Assembly (NCBI GenBank): GCA_029268085.1
Contig: JAJUHD010000079.1
Coordinates: forward strand, 1 to 10,936
Source: Bacillota bacterium
Lineage (GTDB): Bacteria > Bacillota > Clostridia > Oscillospirales > Oscillospiraceae
Reading direction: 5' to 3'
Length of the DNA stretch: 10,936 bases
Under the pieces are notes generated by a model. That model had not been told where the DNA came from. It saw only the letters and a program-made list of their open reading frames with translations, and ran no database searches. Every line of letters starts with the position of its first letter. Position 1 is the stretch's first letter. Shown piece after piece: positions 1-5,562 of this stretch. The position numbers and the translations under genes are program-made.

Positions 1-156
1 ATCCTCTGCGTCGTCGGAGCGATCTGTATCGGCGTCTCCTATTTCATGGGAGGCAGTCTGGACAACCTTTATCAGAACAAGACCGCTCTTCCGATACTCG
101 AAATGCTCTCACCTGAAAACATAATCAGCAGCATTACCGCATTTTTAGGCGCATAA
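1..156 (+). CDS. C-terminal fragment of an unidentified membrane protein
   Basis: Frame 1 is open from the left edge to a TAA at 154-156, giving 51 residues of a protein that begins outside the window. The fragment opens with a hydrophobic stretch (about residues 1-16, rich in I, V, C and G) that looks like a transmembrane helix. A short polar segment follows (DNLYQNK), then a moderately hydrophobic end (IISSITAFLGA). This would fit the last helix of a transporter permease, for example of the ABC type, but no family motif is visible and I do not assign one. The frame is believable because it is open up to the edge and its stop is followed 29 bases later by a strong terminator. The hydrophobic character is seen directly; any function would be a guess. 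Confidence 0.6.
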   Translation: MLCVVGAICIGVSYFMGGSLDNLYQNKTALPILEMLSPENIISSITAFLGA

Positions 157-185
157 ATTCGTGCCTCATCAGATTAATATGTTCA

Positions 186-233
186 ATCGGGCATTTCGGG
201 AAAGGCCGAAATGCCCGATATTTTGTACTTTTT
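186..233 (+). terminator. Rho-independent terminator after the left-edge gene
   Basis: A perfect 14-bp stem (ATCGGGCATTTCGG at 186-199 with its exact complement at 206-219) closes a 6-base loop GAAAGG. A T-rich tract (220-233) follows. It lies 29 bases after the stop at 156 and insulates the next operon from the membrane protein gene. Confidence 0.85.
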
Positions 234-300
234 CTGCAAAATGAACATTGTTTTTTGATTATACCGCTTAAAATCTGTGTCATTTTTTGTGAATAAACAG

Positions 301-329
301 TTGCGATTTTAGTAGTGCCGTGTTATTAT
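301..329 (+). promoter_or_regulatory. Sigma-A type promoter for the ACT protein-hom-lysC operon
   Basis: A -35 box TTGCGA (301-306) is separated by exactly 17 bases from a -10 box TATTAT (324-329). A TG at 321-322 makes an extended -10 (TGT then TATTAT). Transcription would start near 336, leaving a leader of about 40 bases before the ATG at 376. That is too short for a lysine riboswitch or T-box leader. The boxes were read by eye; no start site has been measured. Confidence 0.55.
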
Positions 330-375
330 TCAATACACAACTGAAAAACATTTGACTTTCAGAGGGGGACACGCG

Positions 376-822
376 ATGACAGCCGGACACGAACCCAAGT
401 TTTTTTTGGTCGAAGCCGATATGCTGCCCGAAATATATGTGAAAGTTGCAAAAGCCAAGGAACTCATCGAAACAGGCGAGGCTCAGACCATTGCGGAGGC
501 CGCGAGTACGGTCGGGATAAGCCGGAGCGCATTTTATAAATATAAGGATTCAATCACTCCGTTTCAGGACCTCAAGCGCGGACGGATCATAACCTTTCAC
601 ATTACTCTGCGCGACAAAATGGGTGTCCTTTCCTCTGTTCTTGCCGTATTTGCCTCGAGCGGTGCGAACATACTTACAATCAACCAAAGCATTCCGTTAA
701 ACGGCACGGCGCTCGTCACTATTTCCGCCGAGACGACAGACATGGTAATATCGAGCGAGGAGCTGCTGAACGAGCTGCACGAAACGGTCGGCGTAAAAAA
801 AGTCGAGGTCATAGCAGGTTAA
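376..822 (+). CDS. UPF0735 HTH-ACT domain protein (PheB-like)
   Basis: This 148-residue protein belongs to the UPF0735/PheB-like ACT family, normally about 145-150 residues. The N-terminal half has a predicted helix-turn-helix (about residues 36-60, with TIAEAASTVGISRSAFYKYK). Residues 70-148 form an ACT domain with the usual beta-alpha-beta order and a DKMGVLSSVLAVFASSGANI segment (80-99), the region that normally contacts an amino-acid ligand. ATG 376 is preferred because an AGAGGGGG ribosome site (361-368) lies 7 bases upstream; an upstream in-frame TTG at 352 would place this site inside the gene. It is the first gene of the operon, 32 bases before hom. The B. subtilis relative PheB has sometimes been labelled a chorismate mutase, but nothing here supports catalysis. 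An amino-acid-sensing regulatory role is inferred from the fold and the neighbours. A run of eight T at 400-407 encodes part of KFFL. Confidence 0.88.
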   Translation: MTAGHEPKFFLVEADMLPEIYVKVAKAKELIETGEAQTIAEAASTVGISRSAFYKYKDSITPFQDLKRGRIITFHITLRDKMGVLSSVLAVFASSGANILTINQSIPLNGTALVTISAETTDMVISSEELLNELHETVGVKKVEVIAG

Positions 823-854
823 ATTTGTAATATTCCCTCACAGGAGGTGCCATT

Positions 855-2066
855 ATGGCTAAAATAGCAATATGCGGTTACGGAACGGTCGGAAGCGGCG
901 TAGCTGAAGTTATCACAGAGAACGCCGACAACATCGCACGGAACGCCGCCGAGGAAGTTGAAATAAAATATATACTGGATACCAGAGAATTTCCCGGGGA
1001 CCCGTTCGAGAAGTATATAGTGCATGACTTTTCGATCATTGAAAAAGACCCCGAGGTTTCGATCGTTATCGAGACCATCGGCGGAACGAAGATTGCCTAC
1101 GAGTTTACAAAAAGAGCCCTGCTCGCGGGCAAAAGCGTCGTAACCTCTAACAAAGAGCTTGTTGCCACAAAGGGACATGAGCTTATTGCGATCGCAAAGA
1201 AAAACAACCTTAACTATCTTTTCGAGGCCAGCGTCGGCGGCGGGATCCCTATCATCCGCCCTATCACGCAGTGCCTTGCCGCGAACAAGATCGACGAGGT
1301 CTACGGAATTCTGAATGGTACAACAAACTATATACTTACAGAGATGATCAAAAACAACGCAAGCTTTGACGACGCCCTGCATCAGGCACAGTCGAACGGA
1401 TATGCGGAGCTCGACCCCACAGCCGACATAGAGGGCCTAGACGCCGCCAGAAAAATATGCATTCTCTCAGATCTCTGTTTCGGCAAGCATGTCAACCCCG
1501 CCGATGTCAGGGCCGAAGGCATCAGGGGCGTAACGAGCGCTGATGTTGAATACGCAAAGCGCCTCAACTGCAAGATAAAGCTTCTCGGGCGCGCGCTGCG
1601 CACCGGACACGATACGGCGACAGCCTATGTCGCTCCGCATCTCGTCAGCAAGTCGAGCCTTCTTTCCAATGTGGACGGAGTTATGAACGGCATCGTTGTC
1701 CACGGCAACGCCCTTGGCAATACGATGTTTTACGGCGCGGGCGCCGGCAAGCGGCCCACGGCAAGCGCGGTTGTCGCGGACGTCATCGACGCGGTAAAGC
1801 ACGTTAAAGCGAGGAAGTACCTCGATTGGGACGACGCTCCCGCCGGTTACTTTACCGACAGCGCCTATGTCGCCTCACGTTGGTATGTGCGCGCCGCGAC
1901 CTCGCTGCAGCAGATCGGCTGGGCCTTCGATAAGGTCAATTTCGTAACTTATCCCGGAGCCGCCGCTGACGAATACGCCTTTGCGACCGACGTTTATGAT
2001 GAAAACACCGTACGCAAGCTGACAAGCGGCATGACAGTTCGGTCGATGTTCAGGATTTTGGATTAG
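855..2066 (+). CDS. hom: Homoserine dehydrogenase
   Basis: Homoserine dehydrogenase reduces aspartate semialdehyde to homoserine with NAD(P)H in the cytoplasm, the branch to threonine and methionine. The N-terminal Rossmann fold shows the dinucleotide motif GYGTVGSG (8-15). SNKELVA (98-104) holds the conserved lysine K100. EASVGGGIPIIRPI (124-137), GILNGTTNYI (151-160) and the substrate-binding stretch GYAELDPTADIEGLDAARK (182-200) follow, with D195 and K200 at the expected catalytic positions. FYGAGAGKRPTASAVVADVID (292-312) is also typical. The protein has 403 residues, within the usual range. The last 70 or so residues are where an ACT domain normally sits; they have an ACT-like length, but the usual D-x-P-G turn is not apparent. 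The start is set by AGGAGG (842-847), 7 bases before the ATG. It lies between the ACT protein (32-base gap) and lysC (31-base gap), clearly in one operon. Confidence 0.96.
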   Translation: MAKIAICGYGTVGSGVAEVITENADNIARNAAEEVEIKYILDTREFPGDPFEKYIVHDFSIIEKDPEVSIVIETIGGTKIAYEFTKRALLAGKSVVTSNKELVATKGHELIAIAKKNNLNYLFEASVGGGIPIIRPITQCLAANKIDEVYGILNGTTNYILTEMIKNNASFDDALHQAQSNGYAELDPTADIEGLDAARKICILSDLCFGKHVNPADVRAEGIRGVTSADVEYAKRLNCKIKLLGRALRTGHDTATAYVAPHLVSKSSLLSNVDGVMNGIVVHGNALGNTMFYGAGAGKRPTASAVVADVIDAVKHVKARKYLDWDDAPAGYFTDSAYVASRWYVRAATSLQQIGWAFDKVNFVTYPGAAADEYAFATDVYDENTVRKLTSGMTVRSMFRILD

Positions 2067-2097
2067 ATAATTTGTCCTAAATTGGAGGAGTCACAAT

Positions 2098-3303
2098 ATG
2101 CTTATTGTACAAAAATTTGGCGGGAGCTCCGTTGCGGACGCTGCGAAAATCATGCGTGTCGCAGGGATAATCGCCGACACGTTCTGCGAGGGGAACGACA
2201 CCGTCGTAATTCTTTCCGCGCAGGGCGACACCACCGACGATCTCCTTGAAAAAGCAGCAGAGATCAATCCTCATCCTTCGAAGCGCGAGCTCGATGTGCT
2301 TCTTTCGACCGGAGAACAGATTTCTGTTGCGCTGATGAGCATGGCTCTTGAAAAAATGGGTCTGCCCGTCGTTTCGCTGACCGGCTGGCAGGTCCAGATA
2401 AGCACGAACTTTGATTACGGCAACGCCCGCATCCGCTCTGTTTCGACGGAGAGGATCCGTCAGGAACTGGATAAGAGGCGCATAGTTATCATAACAGGCT
2501 TTCAGGGTGTCAACGGCATGGGCGATATAACCACCCTCGGAAGGGGCGGGTCAGACACCTCCGCAGTAGCCGTTGCGGCGGCGCTGCACGCGGATAAATG
2601 CCAGATATTTACGGATGTCGAAGGCGTTTTCACGGCAGACCCGCGCAAGGTGCAGGGCGCGAGGAAGCTGGACGAGATCACATATGATGAGATGATGGAG
2701 CTTGCATCGCTGGGCGCGCAGGTCCTGCACAACCGCAGCGTGGAAATGGCGAAACGCTACGGAGTAAATCTGGAGGTCCTCTCCAGCTATGAGAGAAAGC
2801 CCGGCACAAAAGTTAAGGAGGTCGTGAAAAACGTGGAACAGATGAAAATCAGCGGTATAGCCAAGGACACCAATGTTGCGCGCATAGCGGTTGTGGGAGT
2901 TCCCGACGAGCCGGGCGTCGCTTTCAGACTTTTCAGAGAGCTTGCAAGCGCAAAGATAAACGTCGACGTCATCCTTCAGTCGATCGACAGGAACGGTACG
3001 AACGACATCAGCTTCACCGTTTCCGAGACGGATTATGATAAGGCTATGGAAATTGTTCAGGAGCGCAAGGACACCCTGCGCTACAAAGAGCTTTTCGGTG
3101 ACAAGAAGGTCGCAAAGGTCAGTATTGTCGGCGCGGGAATGCTCTCCTCCTCCGGCGTCGCGGCAACGATGTTTGAAGCCTTGAGCGAGGCAAAGATTAA
3201 CATACAGATGATCTCCACCTCAGAGATAAAGGTCTCGGTGCTTATCGATGAAACCAGCGCCGACAGGGCCGTTCAGGTCATTCACAACAAGTTTTTTAAC
3301 TGA
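2098..3303 (+). CDS. lysC: Aspartate kinase (aspartokinase, LysC type)
   Basis: Aspartate kinase phosphorylates aspartate with ATP, the first step toward lysine, threonine, methionine and diaminopimelate. The amino acid kinase domain spans about residues 1-230, with KFGGSSV (6-12), LSTGEQIS (69-76), GFQGVNGMGDITTLGRGGSD (134-153) and FTDVEGVFTADPR (171-183). Two ACT domains follow, roughly 260-330 and 338-401. The second contains MISTSEIKVSVLID (371-384), a signature of lysine-responsive monofunctional aspartokinases, so feedback inhibition by lysine (perhaps with threonine) is likely. The length of 401 residues matches the family. The start is fixed by GGAGG (2084-2088), 9 bases before the ATG. 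It is the last gene of the operon and ends at a bidirectional hairpin. A second ribosome binding site lies inside the gene just before the ACT region and may allow a separate regulatory chain. Confidence 0.96.
   Translation: MLIVQKFGGSSVADAAKIMRVAGIIADTFCEGNDTVVILSAQGDTTDDLLEKAAEINPHPSKRELDVLLSTGEQISVALMSMALEKMGLPVVSLTGWQVQISTNFDYGNARIRSVSTERIRQELDKRRIVIITGFQGVNGMGDITTLGRGGSDTSAVAVAAALHADKCQIFTDVEGVFTADPRKVQGARKLDEITYDEMMELASLGAQVLHNRSVEMAKRYGVNLEVLSSYERKPGTKVKEVVKNVEQMKISGIAKDTNVARIAVVGVPDEPGVAFRLFRELASAKINVDVILQSIDRNGTNDISFTVSETDYDKAMEIVQERKDTLRYKELFGDKKVAKVSIVGAGMLSSSGVAATMFEALSEAKINIQMISTSEIKVSVLIDETSADRAVQVIHNKFFN
2815..2835 (+). promoter_or_regulatory. Candidate internal ribosome site for an aspartokinase beta chain
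   Basis: A consensus AAGGAGG (2815-2821) lies inside lysC and is followed by in-frame GTG codons at 2824 (V243) and 2833 (V246), and an in-frame ATG at 2842 (M249). GTG 2833 is the best placed, with 11 bases of spacing. Starting there would yield a 156-residue chain holding just the two ACT domains. B. subtilis and Corynebacterium aspartokinases are known to make such a beta chain from an in-phase internal start at about this point. Use here is inferred, because AAG GAG GTC also simply encodes KEV. Confidence 0.5.
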
Positions 3304-3333
3304 CCCTAAAGTTTTTTCAAATTTATAAAAAAC

Positions 3334-3368
3334 GATTTCGCCCGAAGCATTACGCTTCGGGCGAAATC
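3334..3368. terminator. Bidirectional terminator between lysC and htrA
   Basis: A perfect 15-bp stem (GATTTCGCCCGAAGC at 3334-3348, complement at 3354-3368) closes the 5-base loop ATTAC. On the minus strand the stem is followed by a T-rich tract (complement of the A-rich 3318-3332), a good terminator for htrA. On the plus strand the trailing tract (3369-3380) is only partly T-rich, so termination of lysC may be less complete. Confidence 0.85.
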
Positions 3369-3380
3369 ATTTATATTAAA

Positions 3381-4826
3381 TCAGAATTTCGGCGCCGTGG
3401 GAAGAGTGCTGTTGCCATTATTCGTGGTGCCGTTCTGAGTATTGCTGCCGTTATCGGTGTTTTTCTGAGAGCTGTTCGTAGGGACAGCCTCGTCGAGCGT
3501 AACTTTGATGTCGATATATTCGCCCTGACGGTAGACCTTCAGCGTAACGGTGTCGCCGGCCTTATAGTCCTTCTTCGCATTCGTAAGCTCAGATGAACTC
3601 TTTACTTCGGTGTCGTTTATCGCGGTGATGATATCGCCGACCTTCAGACCGGCCTTGTCGCTGCAGCTTCCCTTTTCGACAGAGTAGACGTAAGCGCCTT
3701 CGACCATGTTGTAATACTGCGCAACAGTGCTGTCAACAGTGGTCACCGTGATGCCGAAATTTGCCTTGCCGCTGACATATCCGTTCGTGATGAGCTGGTT
3801 TACTATATCCGTCACATCGTTGATCGGGATCGCAAAGCCGAGGCCCTCGACGCCCGTGTCGGCATACTTCGCGGTGACGATACCGATCACTTCGCCCTTA
3901 TCGTTGTATACGGGGCCGCCGGAGTTGCCCTCGTTGACTGCGGCGTCGATCTGGAACATATTGTTCGTGGTGGTTTGCCCGGTCTTCTGATCCTGAGTCG
4001 TGATGTCCCTGTCAAGGGCGCTGATCATGCCGCTCGTCATTGAAAAACTGAGTTCTCCCAGAGGGTTGCCGACCGCATATACCGTTTCGCCGACCTGCAG
4101 ATTGTCACTGTTGCCTAGCTGAGCCGCGGAAAGCCCCGTCGCATCGATCTTAAGAACCGCAATATCACTCGATTCCTCAACACCGACAATCTTCGCATTA
4201 TACTTATCTCCGTTATAGAGCATTACGGAAACCTTATAGCCGCCTGTATAAGCGTCCGCGATTACATGGTAGTTCGTAACGATGTATCCGTCGCTCGTCA
4301 CTATGAAGCCGGAACCGGAAACCGCCGATGTTGACTGCATTCCGAAATAGTTTGTATATGTTATGTCCGTTGTAATTCCCACTGCCTGCGCGCAGCCGAG
4401 ACTGTAAATCTGGGCGCCCGTCAGCGTTTCGCCTGCGGCAACAGGGCTTGCGGTCTGCGTGTTTACAGTCCCGCTCGAATCCGTGATGTTCAGCTTGCTG
4501 CCATCCTGAGTTGCCGCAGTCTCGGGAATCTGCGTCGCGACGATAGCTCCGCCGCCTATGCCGCCCAGAATCGCGCAAACGAGACAGGCCGCGATGAATT
4601 TGCCCAAGCCGCCGTGTTTTTTCTCTTTAACTCTCTTTGGCGGTTTTTCGGGAGGAGTATAGTAGGTTCTAGGCGTCGACTGCTCTTCGCTTTTCGGCAC
4701 GAAGTTCGCATCCATATAAGAACGATGGGGAATATCGTCTCTTTTGAATCTGTATTCGGAATTTTGTACGTCAGAAGGAGGATTTCCGTTCTCCCCGCCG
4801 TAATTGCTGCTTCCCTGCTCGTACAT
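3381..4826 (-). CDS. Membrane-anchored HtrA/DegP-like serine protease with one PDZ domain
   Basis: This S1C-family protease degrades misfolded proteins at the outer face of the membrane. In the 481-residue protein, residues 1-73 form a hydrophilic cytoplasmic tail rich in Y, P, S and K. Residues 75-97 are one transmembrane segment after the basic stretch KPPKRVKEKK. The trypsin-like domain shows the catalytic triad: H187 in TNYHVI, D221 in DIAVLKI and S302 in GNSGGPV. A PDZ domain covers about 355-447 (KAGLKVGDIITAIND at 391-405). The C-terminus (448-481) is a low-complexity N/T/S/Q tail. The start at 4826 is chosen because AAGGAGGT (4834-4841 on this strand) lies 7 bases upstream; an in-frame ATG at 4898 would extend the protein by 24 residues but lacks such a site and sits inside a palindrome. 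Stress induction is usual for B. subtilis htrA paralogues, and two palindromes in this leader suggest regulation. Which paralogue (htrA, htrB or htrC) it matches cannot be told. Confidence 0.94.
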   Translation of the reverse strand: MYEQGSSNYGGENGNPPSDVQNSEYRFKRDDIPHRSYMDANFVPKSEEQSTPRTYYTPPEKPPKRVKEKKHGGLGKFIAACLVCAILGGIGGGAIVATQIPETAATQDGSKLNITDSSGTVNTQTASPVAAGETLTGAQIYSLGCAQAVGITTDITYTNYFGMQSTSAVSGSGFIVTSDGYIVTNYHVIADAYTGGYKVSVMLYNGDKYNAKIVGVEESSDIAVLKIDATGLSAAQLGNSDNLQVGETVYAVGNPLGELSFSMTSGMISALDRDITTQDQKTGQTTTNNMFQIDAAVNEGNSGGPVYNDKGEVIGIVTAKYADTGVEGLGFAIPINDVTDIVNQLITNGYVSGKANFGITVTTVDSTVAQYYNMVEGAYVYSVEKGSCSDKAGLKVGDIITAINDTEVKSSSELTNAKKDYKAGDTVTLKVYRQGEYIDIKVTLDEAVPTNSSQKNTDNGSNTQNGTTNNGNSTLPTAPKF

Positions 4827-4833
4827 TGCTTGG

Positions 4834-4841
4834 ACCTCCTT
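4834..4841 (-). promoter_or_regulatory. Ribosome binding site fixing the htrA start
   Basis: AAGGAGGT on the minus strand, seven bases before ATG 4824-4826, is a near-perfect match to the 16S rRNA tail. It decides for this start over the in-frame ATG 72 bases further upstream. Confidence 0.85.
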
Positions 4842-4849
4842 AGTTGCTG

Positions 4850-4861
4850 TCCGAATTCGGA
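4850..4861. repeat. 12-bp perfect palindrome in the htrA leader
   Basis: TCCGAATTCGGA is its own reverse complement. It lies 8 bases upstream of the htrA ribosome site. With no loop it would be a poor RNA hairpin, so if functional it is more likely a DNA site for a dimeric protein. It could also be chance. Confidence 0.4.
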
Positions 4862-4893
4862 TAGGCTTATTTTGTACTGTGGCAATAGTAGTA

Positions 4894-4916
4894 TTCATTT
4901 GTTACATACAAATGAA
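4894..4916. promoter_or_regulatory. 23-bp dyad, candidate operator or leader hairpin for htrA
   Basis: The 9-base arms TTCATTTGT (4894-4902) and ACAAATGAA (4908-4916) are exact reverse complements around the spacer TACAT. If htrA is transcribed from the -10 box at 4931-4936, the dyad begins about 8 bases into the transcript. It could be a repressor operator or a stem at the RNA 5' end. The symmetry is certain; the role is inference. Confidence 0.5.
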
Positions 4917-4930
4917 CAAATACAGAAAAA

Positions 4931-4960
4931 ATTATAAACATTTCTTGTAAGAATTATGAA
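4931..4960 (-). promoter_or_regulatory. Probable promoter for htrA
   Basis: On the minus strand a consensus -10 TATAAT (4931-4936) lies 18 bases from TTCATA (4955-4960), which matches the -35 consensus at four of six positions. Transcription would start near 4924, giving a leader of about 98 bases that contains both palindromes. The -10 is strong and the -35 is weak, consistent with a promoter that may need help or control. Confidence 0.45.
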
Positions 4961-4991
4961 GTCTCCAGACCTTTCACATCTTAGATTTTTG

Positions 4992-5020
4992 TTTACAAAT
5001 CGCGCCCTTCACCTTATAAT
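4992..5020 (+). promoter_or_regulatory. Promoter for the XRE regulator (and probably lepA)
   Basis: TTTACA (4992-4997) and TATAAT (5015-5020) are separated by exactly 17 bases, an almost ideal sigma-A promoter. The start would be near 5027. The -35 box overlaps a short dyad, TTTGT-TT-ACAAA (4988-4999), whose ACAAA arm resembles the arm of the 4894-4916 dyad; these are AT-rich and the match may be chance. Confidence 0.65.
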
Positions 5021-5054
5021 ACAGAAAGTAATCATGCACTCGGGAGGGAGACCA

Positions 5055-5495
5055 TTGGAACGCAGTTTTGGCAACATCCTGTCGGAACTCAGGCATTCCA
5101 GAGGCCTGAGTCAGCGCAAACTCGCCGCCGACCTGCACATAAGTCAGGCGCTGCTTTCGCATTACGAAAACGGAACGCGCGAGCCCGGGCTCCCCTTTGT
5201 CTGCCGCGTCTGTGATTATTTCAGCGTATCCGCGGATTTTATACTCGGCAGGAGCGATGACGAGAATTCCGGCTGCTGCGCTGCCGCCGCCGTTACCGAA
5301 CTCACGCGGGCGCTTTCCGAAGCAGGCGACACGGATGTCAGAAAAGCGGCCCTAGACTATGTGGACGGTGCCGCCAGAAAGATGACAGCTTACCTCACCT
5401 ATCACGATGATCTGCTCCTGGCCGAAGAGGCGGCGGCAATGAGTGAAGCTGAACTCAGGGTAGTCCGCCTATGCTCCCATAAGCGCGATTTATAA
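5055..5495 (+). CDS. XRE-family helix-turn-helix regulator
   Basis: This 146-residue protein has an N-terminal Cro/C1-type DNA-binding domain (about residues 5-66). The helix-turn-helix is around LSQRKLAADLHISQALLSHYENG (18-40), and the usual end of the domain, DYFSVSADFILGR, is at 54-66. The C-terminal 80 residues begin with a small CCAAAA-type linker and are mostly helical and acidic, with no family I recognise; they may form a dimerisation or sensing part. The start is a TTG at 5055, supported by GGGAGGG (5042-5048) six bases upstream. The in-frame ATG at 4956 lies before the promoter, and ATG 5034 would be almost at the transcript 5' end with no ribosome site. It is divergent from htrA and 67 bases before lepA. 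Its targets are unknown; the shared spacer with htrA and autoregulation are the natural suspects. Confidence 0.85.
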   Translation: MERSFGNILSELRHSRGLSQRKLAADLHISQALLSHYENGTREPGLPFVCRVCDYFSVSADFILGRSDDENSGCCAAAAVTELTRALSEAGDTDVRKAALDYVDGAARKMTAYLTYHDDLLLAEEAAAMSEAELRVVRLCSHKRDL

Positions 5496-5562
5496 CAGAA
5501 TATAACGTTTTTCCCTCGATGTAAATATATTTAATACAAATTTCCGTCCTTGGAGTGACAAT

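Noticed and set aside
400..407. Run of eight T near the start of the HTH-ACT gene as a phase-variation tract
   Set aside because: It encodes a normal KFFL stretch; eight bases is short for slippage control and the gene is a metabolic neighbour rather than a surface antigen.
819..1382. 187-codon minus-strand open frame inside hom
   Set aside because: Shadow of the hom coding sequence, overlapping the conserved Rossmann fold region; no supporting signals.
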